A DNA stretch of 64,000 nucleotides, taken from the NCBI GenBank assembly GCA_913778275.1, contig CAJYWN010000009.1, forward strand, positions 62,001 to 126,000, in the 5' to 3' direction. This DNA is from an uncultured Chryseobacterium sp. (GTDB taxonomy: Bacteria; Bacteroidota; Bacteroidia; Flavobacteriales; Weeksellaceae). The notes beneath the pieces were generated by a model. That model did not search any database. It was not told where the DNA came from and was given only the letters and a program-made list of their open reading frames with translations. The position numbers and the translations under genes were made by a program. Positions 44,606 through 51,724 of this stretch are shown here, in pieces. Position 1 is the first letter of the stretch; the number at the start of each line of letters is the position of its first letter.

Positions 44606-44749
44606 TATTGCAAAAAATGGTATTGCTGCAGGATTATTGTGGAATTTTAAGTTTTTTTTAATATTTCACCATATTATGATCTCGCTCATATAATTATTCA
44701 TGTTTTGTGTATAATTTTGAACTCAATATCAGACACCAAAAATTTTTAT

Positions 44750-45061
44750 ATGAAAAAAGTAATGCTATTAATGCTAGGATTAAGTCTTTTTGCTGTAAGC
44801 TGCAAAAAGCAGGAAACGCAGAACGAAAATAACTCAACGAGTGACTCTGCTGCTACAGGAACCATGGCTCCTGATAATACAACAACAGGAACAGCACCAA
44901 TGGATACCACAGCCAGTGTGAGAGACAGTGCAATGAATCAGGGAAGCGGAACGAATAACCAGACCACAACCCCGAATCAGACGACAAGCCCGAATCAGAA
45001 CACCGGTACAAACGGAGGAACGCAGAATTCTTCAGGTAACGGAACTGATTCTGAAAGATAA
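44750..45061 (+). CDS. Low-complexity lipoprotein
   Basis: 103 residues from the ATG at 44750. Lipobox LFAVSCKK with Cys at about 18. The remainder is Thr/Asn/Gln/Ser-rich and disordered (NNQTTTPNQTTSPNQ), without catalytic residues. Such short acidic-polar lipoproteins are common in Chryseobacterium. A good terminator follows. Function unknown. Confidence 0.75.
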   Translation: MKKVMLLMLGLSLFAVSCKKQETQNENNSTSDSAATGTMAPDNTTTGTAPMDTTASVRDSAMNQGSGTNNQTTTPNQTTSPNQNTGTNGGTQNSSGNGTDSER

Positions 45062-45094
45062 GACACTTTTTTAGACCCCATATACCCTTTTTTA

Positions 45095-45127
45095 AAAACT
45101 CCTCACGACCCTTGAGGAGTTTTGCCT
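45095..45127 (+). terminator. Intrinsic terminator
   Basis: AAAACTCCTCA (45095-45105) pairs with TGAGGAGTTTT (45113-45123) around a 7-base loop. Confidence 0.88.
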
Positions 45128-45250
45128 TTTATGAATATTAAATTATTAATGTAAAAATCATAAAACTGACCTATTGTGATTTCAGTCATAAAATTCAGTC
45201 AGACTGATATTTAATTTTACTTGAGAATTAAATTAATTGATTCTATAAAA

Positions 45251-45300
45251 ATTTTTTTTCATCATTTGTGTTTTAGGGTCTCCTTATGGGGACCTTATTT
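45251..45300 (+). ncRNA. Diverged copy (E) of the short hairpin element
   Basis: TTTTTCATCATTTGTGTTTTAG followed by the hairpin AGGGTCTCC-TTAT-GGGGACCTT (45275-45296) and T-rich sequence. It aligns with copies A-C in TTTTTCAT, the TTTTAG tail and the GC-rich terminator stem, but lacks the upstream CTCA/TGAG stem. Membership is tentative. Confidence 0.3.
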
Positions 45301-45486
45301 TATTGTATAGCTGGATTTAAGCCGGTTTGTGATGATTTAATTTAGCTTTGATTTATAATAAAAGCATGAATGAAGCGTTAGCTTTAAAATAAGATAATAT
45401 TATTTTTGATAAATTCTATATTGACATATTCCGGATTTTTTGAAAAAAACATCCTGTTGTATGCTTTATATTATCAAAAAACGAAT

Positions 45487-45494
45487 TAGATTTG
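45487..45494 (+). promoter_or_regulatory. -7 box of the repeat-protein gene
   Basis: TAGATTTG, 26 bases before the ATG at 45521, fits the TAnnTTTG consensus. No strong TTG partner. Confidence 0.45.
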
Positions 45495-45520
45495 CAAGGA
45501 TTAATATTAAATGATAACTT

Positions 45521-48500
45521 ATGAAGAAATTTTCTACTTTTATAGTACTTCTTCTGTGTTTGTTGAATTTAGGCGCCATACCGGATGCCTATGGGCAAGC
45601 ACCTGCTACATTACCGTATTCACAGAACTTTAATACTGCCAATGATTTCACGCTCCTTAACGGAACCGCGACGAACAAATGGTTTTATGGCGCTGTTACC
45701 GGCAACACAGGGAATTCTATTTATATCTCTGATAATAATGGAGCTGCTAATAACTACAATACCAGCTCATCAAGTGTAGTACACGCTTACCGGGATTTTG
45801 CCATACCTGCAGGATCTTCAATTGCCAACTTTTCATTTGACTGGAAAGGGGAAGGAGAGTCTGGGTGGGATTATCTGAGAGTATGGCTGGTTCCTGCTAC
45901 GTTTACCCCTACTGTAGGAACTCAGATTACTGCAGGAACAGGAAGAACGCAGATAGGAGAATTTAACCAGCAGTCTGCATGGCAGACATTCAGCTCCCCG
46001 AGTGTTAATATTGCTACCTATGCGGGAGCTACCATGAGGCTTGTTTTTGAATGGAGAAACGACGCTATTTTCGGGACTCAGCCGCCTATAGCAGTTGATA
46101 ATATTAATTTAAGCATTCCTACCTGTATCATGCCTTCAGGAATGGCTGTTCCTACTGTAGGAACTACCACCGCCACTTTAACGTGGAATGCACCTTCACC
46201 TGTTCCCGGATCAGGATATGAATATTACCTGAGTACAACCAATACGGCACCTACGTCTGCTACAACAGGGATTGCCAACGCAGGAACTTCAGTGAGCCCG
46301 GGAGGATTGACTACTTCTACCACCTATTACTGGTGGGTGCGTTCTATTTGTAGTGCCAGTGATAAAAGTGTTTGGGTAGCAGGACCTTCATTCTCTACCA
46401 CTCAGGTGCCGGCTACGATTCCTTACACGCAGAATTTCTCTACAGCAAATGACCTTCAGCTTTCCAACGGAACTCAGGTTAATAAATGGACATATGGTTC
46501 TGCAACAGGAAATCCTGCCAATTCACTTTATATTTCAAATACTAATGGAACTACCAATGCGTATAATATAGGATCTTCAAGTGTTGTGCATGCATTCAGA
46601 GATATCATTGTTTCTGCCGGAACAACAGATGCCACGTTAATGTTCGACTGGAAAGGCGACGGTGAATCCAGCTGGGATTATTTAAGAGTTTGGATGGTGC
46701 CGGTAAGTTATATGCCGACAGTAGGGACTCAAATTACTGCCGGAGGAGGAAGAATCCAGATCGGTGGAAATATGAATCAGCAAACGACATGGCAAAATTA
46801 TTTCAATACAGGACTTAACCTAAGCTCTTTTGCGGGGAATGTAATGCGTCTTGTTTTTGAATGGAGAAACGACTCATCAGGTGGTACACAGCCTCCTATT
46901 GCTATTGATAATATTAATTTAAGCATTCCTACTTGTAAGGTTCCTATTAACGTTCAGGTTACAAGTGTAACGTCTAATAGTGCAGCAATAAGCTGGACGG
47001 CTCCGTCTCCTGCGCCTGTAGGAGGATATCAGATTTATTTAACGACAACGAATGTACCTCCTGTAGCTTCAACTATACCTACTTCAACGTCTGCAACAAC
47101 TTCCGCAACGCTTTCTCCGCTTACGCCAAATACAACCTATTATTTCTGGGTGCGCTCGGCATGTACTGGATCAGACAGAAGCTTCTGGGTTGCGGGACCA
47201 AGCTTTACCACAACGCAGATTCCGGCTACACTTCCTTATGTGCAGCCGTTTACCAGCGGAAGTGATATGGGCTACACCAACGGAACCCAGGTTAACAAAT
47301 GGGTGTATGGTTCTGCAACAGGAAATACTGGAAACTCGCTTTATATCTCCAATACCAACGGAACTACCAATGCTTATAATACAGGATCATCAAGTGTGGT
47401 TCATGCATACAGAGATATTACGATTCCTACCGGTACTACTACCGCTACTTTCTCTTTCGACTGGAAAGCAGACGGAGAATCGAGCTGGGATTATCTGAGA
47501 GTTTGGCTGGTACCGGCTACATTTATGCCTACTTCCGGAACTCAGATTACTGCCGGAACAGGAAGAATCCAGGTAGGAGGAAATTACAATCAGCAAACAA
47601 CATGGCAGACTGTTCTTAACCCAGCTCTGAATATTTCAAGCTTTGCAGGAACTACCATGCGTCTTGTATTTGAATGGAGAAATGACTCATCGGGAGGAAA
47701 TCAGCCGCCTGTGGCAATTGACAATGTTAATATACGTGTCTGCAGCACGGCAACTCCGGTTGTAACGCTCGGAACGCCAACTCATAATTCAATCGTGCTG
47801 ACATGGACTCAGGATACGGGTGGTGCAAGTTATATCATCAATTACAGACCGCAGGGTACTGGTGCACCTTGGCAGACCACAAGTGTGGCAGCGTCTCCTT
47901 ATCCGCAGCCAACCAATACAACGACATTAACGAATCTTTTATCTGCAACGTTATACGAAGTACAGGTGATTGCCGTTTGTAACGGTAACCAGGGAACACC
48001 TTCCAACAGTACATTCACTACGAGATGTGATCCTACACCTCCGAATGTTACCATCAGTAATGTAACAACCACGTCGGCCTTGGTTACATGGTCTCCGTTG
48101 GCGGCAAGCTCACATTACTTCCTAAGATATAGAATTGTCGGAAGCGGAGCCGGTGGCTGGAGTGCAAATATTGCTTTGCCTGCAGCTCCTGCCAATACAT
48201 TCCCGCTTACAGGATTAAATGTGTATACTTCTTATGAGGTGCAGATCGCCAATATGTGCGATAATGAAAGTACGCTGAATACGTGGTCTAATCCTAAGGT
48301 ATTCACTACGGAAAGAACATGCGAAATAGCTCCTCCGGGATTAACGATCACCAACCTTACCACAACTACGGCACAGGTAACATGGGATCCTTTCCCGGGT
48401 GCAACATATGTATTACGATATAGAAAGGTAGGTATTCCGAGCTGGACAACCGTGACCTCCAATACCAATACGATTACGTTAACAGGTCTTCTCGAGCTTA

Positions 48501-49297
48501 CTCAGTACGAAATGCAGGTTGCGAACATCTGTAGCGGAACCGCCGGAAACTATACGCTGCCATATCTGTTCACAACACCAACGATAGTATATTGCCAGAT
48601 GACTGCAACCACTTCATCTTCTGAATATATTTCAAAAGTAACGGTAACACCAAACGGTAAACCGGAAATGATCAACCAGTCTGTGGCTTCCAACTACAGT
48701 GATTATACAGGGGTGACCGCTAAGTTTATTGAATTGATTCAGGGATCTTCTGATAATAAAATTACCATCGAGAAAAAGATCTCCGGGAATACGAATGCAG
48801 GTGTTGCTGTATGGATCGATTTCAATAGAAACGGATATTTCGATATTAATGAGAGGGTTTTCGTTTCAGGACCTAATAACGAGCAGACGATAACCGGAAC
48901 ATTCTCTGTGCCTGTGGATGCCTTTATAAGCCTTACAGATTTTAAATATGTTGTAATGCGTGTTGCTCTTCAGAAAGACGGTATTCCGGTGAACTGTACA
49001 ACGGTTCCAAACGGTGAAGTGGAAGATTATACCGTAAGGATTTCTAAACCGATTGTGCCGAATCCGGTAAATCAGGATGAGATTCTTATTTATCCAAACC
49101 CGGTAAAAACGGTTCTGAATGTGAAGAACATCAGCAGCAGGGCAAATTATAAAATTTATAATGCTACCGGACAGATGGTGTCATCAGGAATTATTCTGAA
49201 TAATAAGATTGATGTACATACACTTATCAACGGAGTATATGTAATTGATATTGATGATGCAAAAGGTACTGCCCAGAAGAAATTCATCAAAGAATAA
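45521..49297 (+). CDS. Large T9SS surface protein with three tandem repeats, FN3 and GEVED domains
   Basis: 1258 residues. After the signal peptide (1-26) come three tandem units at about 28-296, 297-567 and from 568, each a jellyroll-like segment (SSSVVHAYRD, SFDWKGEGES, MRLVFEWRND, VDNINLSIP) joined in the first two units to a fibronectin type III module. Two to three further FN3 modules follow to about 1025 (TSYEVQIANMCD, TQYEMQVANICS). A GEVED domain (DFNRNGYFD, NGEVEDYTV near 1164) and a type A T9SS sorting domain (ILIYPNPVK ... KKFIKE) close the chain. No catalytic site is seen; adhesion or matrix role is inferred. Confidence 0.88.
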   Translation: MKKFSTFIVLLLCLLNLGAIPDAYGQAPATLPYSQNFNTANDFTLLNGTATNKWFYGAVTGNTGNSIYISDNNGAANNYNTSSSSVVHAYRDFAIPAGSSIANFSFDWKGEGESGWDYLRVWLVPATFTPTVGTQITAGTGRTQIGEFNQQSAWQTFSSPSVNIATYAGATMRLVFEWRNDAIFGTQPPIAVDNINLSIPTCIMPSGMAVPTVGTTTATLTWNAPSPVPGSGYEYYLSTTNTAPTSATTGIANAGTSVSPGGLTTSTTYYWWVRSICSASDKSVWVAGPSFSTTQVPATIPYTQNFSTANDLQLSNGTQVNKWTYGSATGNPANSLYISNTNGTTNAYNIGSSSVVHAFRDIIVSAGTTDATLMFDWKGDGESSWDYLRVWMVPVSYMPTVGTQITAGGGRIQIGGNMNQQTTWQNYFNTGLNLSSFAGNVMRLVFEWRNDSSGGTQPPIAIDNINLSIPTCKVPINVQVTSVTSNSAAISWTAPSPAPVGGYQIYLTTTNVPPVASTIPTSTSATTSATLSPLTPNTTYYFWVRSACTGSDRSFWVAGPSFTTTQIPATLPYVQPFTSGSDMGYTNGTQVNKWVYGSATGNTGNSLYISNTNGTTNAYNTGSSSVVHAYRDITIPTGTTTATFSFDWKADGESSWDYLRVWLVPATFMPTSGTQITAGTGRIQVGGNYNQQTTWQTVLNPALNISSFAGTTMRLVFEWRNDSSGGNQPPVAIDNVNIRVCSTATPVVTLGTPTHNSIVLTWTQDTGGASYIINYRPQGTGAPWQTTSVAASPYPQPTNTTTLTNLLSATLYEVQVIAVCNGNQGTPSNSTFTTRCDPTPPNVTISNVTTTSALVTWSPLAASSHYFLRYRIVGSGAGGWSANIALPAAPANTFPLTGLNVYTSYEVQIANMCDNESTLNTWSNPKVFTTERTCEIAPPGLTITNLTTTTAQVTWDPFPGATYVLRYRKVGIPSWTTVTSNTNTITLTGLLELTQYEMQVANICSGTAGNYTLPYLFTTPTIVYCQMTATTSSSEYISKVTVTPNGKPEMINQSVASNYSDYTGVTAKFIELIQGSSDNKITIEKKISGNTNAGVAVWIDFNRNGYFDINERVFVSGPNNEQTITGTFSVPVDAFISLTDFKYVVMRVALQKDGIPVNCTTVPNGEVEDYTVRISKPIVPNPVNQDEILIYPNPVKTVLNVKNISSRANYKIYNATGQMVSSGIILNNKIDVHTLINGVYVIDIDDAKGTAQKKFIKE

Positions 49298-49323
49298 GCA
49301 AAATTGCTTAAACCAATGAAACT

Positions 49324-49354
49324 AAAGCTCTCAGAAATGAGAGCTTTTTTTATG
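49324..49354 (+). terminator. Intrinsic terminator of the repeat-protein gene
   Basis: AAAGCTCTCA (49324-49333) pairs with TGAGAGCTTT (49338-49347), GAAA loop, followed by seven T. Confidence 0.92.
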
Positions 49355-49549
49355 CTATATATTAACATTTATTAAATGATTGTTTAATTTTTTTGCAGTG
49401 CCTATCACGTCTATAATATCAGTTAAGGCCCCTTTATCACAGGATTGTATTGAAATTTTTAAATCTTAAAGCTTTTTTAAATGAATGATAAAATGTGTTA
49501 ATTGATAAAATAAATCAGGTAAAACACTTTTTATACCTGCTACATTTCT

Positions 49550-49630
49550 TACATTTGCAGTCACTCATGTTTAATTTGAGTTTTCATGGTTATTAGTTTT
49601 TATCCTCGTAGCAATACGGGGATTTTTTAT
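49550..49630 (+). ncRNA. Candidate small RNA, copy A
   Basis: A -7 box TACATTTG (49550-49557) is followed by CTCA...TGAG (49564-49567 with 49577-49580), the conserved core TTTTCATGGTTATTAGTTTT and a terminator hairpin ATCCTCGT/ACGGGGAT (49602-49609 with 49616-49623) with T run. Predicted product about 65 nt starting near 49562. There is no same-strand gene close downstream, so it looks free-standing. Transcription is inferred. Confidence 0.5.
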
Positions 49631-49676
49631 TAGCAGCCATAATTTGATTCTATCTCATCCTGAGCAATAAAACGCC

Positions 49677-49904
49677 CTAGCGGCTGTTTTTGCAGTACAC
49701 GTATATTTTATACTGAGAATTGGTGCTGTAGTGTTTACAGCTTTCATCTGAAAATGAGGAAGGAGATTGCCTGAAATCGGCAAGGAATTTTTTCCCTTCT
49801 TCATCAATAGCGGGTATGATAAGGTAATCGTAAAGAGTTTTGGTGAAAGCGCTGGAGTTCTTAAGAATCAGTTTTTTGTGCTTTAAAGCATTGGTGAATG
49901 TCAT
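49677..49904 (-). CDS. Small orphan protein, 75 residues
   Basis: 75 residues, basic N-terminal half (NALKHKKLILKNSSAF) and an aromatic, polar C-terminus with two Cys (SCKHYSTNSQYKIYVYC). No signal peptide, membrane helix or known domain recognised. It is supported as a real gene by an exact promoter (TTG-N19-TACATTTG) 16 bases upstream of the ATG. It lies between copies A and B of the small-RNA element, on the opposite strand. Function unknown. Confidence 0.6.
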   Translation of the reverse strand: MTFTNALKHKKLILKNSSAFTKTLYDYLIIPAIDEEGKKFLADFRQSPSSFSDESCKHYSTNSQYKIYVYCKNSR

Positions 49905-49919
49905 GGTATGTGTTTTTTA

Positions 49920-49949
49920 CAAATGTAATCAAAGAAAATAAATAACCAA
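49920..49949 (-). promoter_or_regulatory. Complete Bacteroidetes promoter of the 75-residue orphan
   Basis: On the minus strand TTG (complement of 49947-49949), 19 bases, TACATTTG (complement of 49920-49927). Confidence 0.8.
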
Positions 49950-50001
49950 TAAAAAAATTAATTAATAGATTACAATCATCATTTTTAATGAAAATTATCT
50001 A

Positions 50002-50083
50002 TACATTTGCAGTGATTCTCATGTTTAATTGAGTTTTCATGGTTATTAGTTTTTTAGCCCCTGTTCATTCAGGGGCTTTTTTG
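50002..50083 (+). ncRNA. Candidate small RNA, copy B
   Basis: Nearly identical to copy A over about 50 bases from the -7 box TACATTTG (50002-50009) through CTCA/TGAG (50018-50021 with 50030-50033) and TTTTCATGGTTATTAGTTTT. The terminator hairpin AGCCCCTG/CAGGGGCT (50056-50063 with 50070-50077) has a different sequence but the same position. Compensatory-type change with conserved structure supports an RNA. Confidence 0.5.
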
Positions 50084-50169
50084 TTTTACACATTAAAAAA
50101 ATATTTAAACTTAATATGTGATTTCGGTAAAATTTTAACTTTTCACTGTTATTACTGGCATAGTACTTG

Positions 50170-50245
50170 AATAGTTAACCGCAACTATTAAAAAATCCCT
50201 TAAAGGAACTTACAATATTCTCGGAGCGATCTGAGAATATTTTTA
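50170..50245 (+). other. Two successive hairpins, possible further RNA
   Basis: AATAGTT/AACTATT (50170-50176 with 50183-50189, loop AACCGC) is followed by a terminator-like hairpin AATATTCTC/GAGAATATT (50214-50222 with 50233-50241) and TTTT. No open frame of note; no clear promoter. Different in sequence from copies A-C. Confidence 0.35.
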
Positions 50246-50265
50246 AAGAAACACCATCACTTAAA

Positions 50266-50312
50266 TATTAATTTTTTCATTTAATCCTCTGCCGTGGCCG
50301 GGGATTTTTTGT
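50266..50312 (+). terminator. Terminator, diverged copy (D) of the element
   Basis: TATTAATTTTTTCAT leads into AATCCTC/GGGGATT (50283-50289 with 50300-50306) and T. The TTTTTCAT and hairpin positions match copy A with the GGTTATTAG core deleted. It ends just before the transcript of the next gene. Confidence 0.5.
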
Positions 50313-50352
50313 GCTTTTTTTAAAAAGTGTATCTTTACACAAAATTATTTAC

Positions 50353-50631
50353 GTGTCTTATATCATTAAAACAACATCAGAAGGCTTAATATACGTAAAA
50401 GCATCCAATATCATTACTGTAAAAAAGCCCAATTCTATTGAAGGGGCCAAAGTTCTGGGAAAGCCGTTGGTGATCAATGTAAACCACATTGGTTTTCTGA
50501 GCTTCAATAACGATGGAAATGTCACTTTTTTTATGGCAAGCGGCTTTGAGATATCCGTCAATATATTGTACGAAGAAGCAGAAGAAGCTTTTAACGCTGC
50601 AAAAGCAAATATAGAAAAGATTATACGTTAA
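50353..50631 (+). CDS. Small orphan protein, 92 residues
   Basis: 92 residues from the GTG at 50353. An earlier in-frame GTG (50311) overlaps the terminator hairpin and lies upstream of the probable transcription start: a -7-like TATCTTTA is at 50330-50337. The protein is alpha-beta (MSYIIKTTSEGLIYVKASNI, then NVNHIGFLSF and a C-terminal helix EEAEEAFNAAKANIEKI). No known family recognised. A 12-pair hairpin follows. Function unknown. Confidence 0.55.
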   Translation: MSYIIKTTSEGLIYVKASNIITVKKPNSIEGAKVLGKPLVINVNHIGFLSFNNDGNVTFFMASGFEISVNILYEEAEEAFNAAKANIEKIIR

Positions 50632-50651
50632 TATTAAGTGATCATTAAAAC

Positions 50652-50682
50652 AACAATAGCTCCTGCTAAGGGAGCTATTGTT
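50652..50682. terminator. 12-pair hairpin after the 92-residue orphan
   Basis: AACAATAGCTCC (50652-50663) pairs perfectly with GGAGCTATTGTT (50671-50682). The T run is weak, so termination is likely but not certain. Confidence 0.65.
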
Positions 50683-50792
50683 CGTTTATTGAATTTTTTT
50701 TTCTCCAATCAAAACCGCTTTTATCAATTCCTCGTATATAAGCTTAACAGCAAATCTGTCATCCCAAAAGGTCGTTTTTAGAAAAATATATA

Positions 50793-50857
50793 GCTCATCA
50801 ATTTGAGTTTTTCATGGTTATTAGTTTTTAGTCCCCGGATCAGTCCGGGGGTTTTTA
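50793..50857 (+). ncRNA. Candidate small RNA, copy C
   Basis: CTCA/TGAG (50794-50797 with 50804-50807), core TTTTTCATGGTTATTAGTTT and terminator hairpin TCCCCGGA/TCCGGGGG (50832-50839 with 50844-50851) followed by T. The -7 region is degenerate (AATATATAGC), so this copy may be poorly expressed. An S24-domain gene starts 117 bases downstream. Confidence 0.45.
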
Positions 50858-50973
50858 TGAAATCGTATAAGGTGAGGTGTTATTCATACCACTATCCGTT
50901 TTCAATAAGGTGAAGATTTAGAAGTTCTTTCTATCGTCATTTCGAGTTATATAAAGATTTTGACACAGTCGTT

Positions 50974-51363
50974 ATGCAAGTAGGAAACCGGGCATTTTTA
51001 GCAGACGGCGATTCCATGCCCCTTGCTGACCAGTCGATTATCATCGGGGAATATGTTGAAACACTGGAGGACCTGAAATCCAATAAAGAATATATTTTCG
51101 TTACTAAAGAAGGCATTACCTACAAAACCTTTCTGAAAAGAACCAAAAAGTCCATTACGGTATCAGCGGACAATTTATTGTATGAACCGTACAATATTGC
51201 CCTTGAGGATATTGCTGAGGTATGGCGTTACGTCAGAGGGATACTTCCCCAAGATTATAAACCCTACACACTTCCTGACGAGGCTAATATAAAACATCTG
51301 GTAGATGAAGCGAAAAGAAGCATCAGCAATCTGGAAAGCAGCATCCTGAAAGTCAATCAGTAA
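50974..51363 (+). CDS. Stand-alone S24 (LexA/CI-like) domain, DNA-binding half missing
   Basis: 129 residues matching only the C-terminal self-cleavage domain of phage-type repressors: the nucleophile motif DGDSMPL near residue 13, the Lys-region EGITYKTFLKR near 48 and SADNLLYEPYNIALEDIAEVWR, all as in S24 peptidase-fold regulators. Family members are usually about 250 residues with an N-terminal helix-turn-helix; none is found in any frame in the bases upstream. It is either a decayed repressor or a free domain that acts on another regulator. It sits in the accessory region beside an XRE-ImmA/IrrE gene. Confidence 0.65.
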   Translation: MQVGNRAFLADGDSMPLADQSIIIGEYVETLEDLKSNKEYIFVTKEGITYKTFLKRTKKSITVSADNLLYEPYNIALEDIAEVWRYVRGILPQDYKPYTLPDEANIKHLVDEAKRSISNLESSILKVNQ

Positions 51364-51401
51364 ATTAAGCATTAACAAACTTCATATAACAAATAATAAA
51401 A

Positions 51402-51524
51402 GTGAAACAGTACGCTCATGCGCACGCCAGAGAAGAATCATCGGAGGAAACAGTCAGGTAGACGAAAGAAGGTTTTAAATGGTTTAATCCGTCGCAAAAA
51501 AGCATATTTGTTATTTGTAATTAA
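51402..51524 (+). pseudogene. Possible small gene with an internal TAG
   Basis: GTG at 51402 opens 19 codons (KQYAHAHAREESSEETV) to a TAG at 51459-51461; the same frame then continues 20 more codons with protein-like composition (TKEGFKWFNPSQKSIFVI) to a TAA. It might be a small gene broken by one nonsense change, or chance. An overlapping frame of 45 very basic codons (51418-51555) competes. Confidence 0.25.
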
Positions 51525-51646
51525 GTTGAACTACTACAAGACTGTTATTACTTAAGAACATGCTACGCAGAGATTTGAAAAATACAATAAATTGACAAAA
51601 TTATATACAATAATTGTGTAAAATTATATAATATGGATTATTTTCG

Positions 51647-51691
51647 TATATTTGTAAATGAAAAACCTCCGTCGCGAGCGGAGATTTTTTT
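51647..51691 (+). promoter_or_regulatory. Promoter plus short hairpin leader of the unknown 216-residue gene
   Basis: -7 box TATATTTG (51647-51654), then CTCCG/CGGAG (51667-51671 with 51679-51683, loop TCGCGAG) and seven T. A transcript from this box would meet a terminator-like hairpin before the ATG at 51725, which suggests attenuation or a tiny RNA. Confidence 0.5.
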
Positions 51692-51724
51692 ATCAAAGTG
51701 TTGCAATAATTAAATATATAATTT

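Larger units (their letters stand above)
45062..45520. other. Intergenic region before the repeat protein
   Basis: 459 bases holding the terminator at 45095-45127, a diverged copy of the small-RNA element at 45251-45300 and a -7 box TAGATTTG at 45487-45494. The rest is AT-rich without a convincing gene. Confidence 0.6.
51364..51724. other. Intergenic region with a broken-looking small frame and a leader hairpin
   Basis: 361 bases. The first part has an interrupted small frame (51402-51524), the middle is very AT-rich, and the end holds a promoter-hairpin leader (51647-51691) just before the next gene. Confidence 0.5.

Noticed and set aside
45602..47750. Evenly spaced repeats considered as a CRISPR or satellite array
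   Set aside because: Period is about 810 bases and all units are in frame; they are protein repeats of the T9SS surface protein.
49586..50050. Short peptides starting MVISF in RNA copies A and B
   Set aside because: Copy C stops after five codons and the frame crosses the terminators, so peptide conservation is not supported.
51418..51555. 45-codon very basic frame
   Set aside because: Overlaps another small frame, has no promoter match and no family likeness; could be chance.
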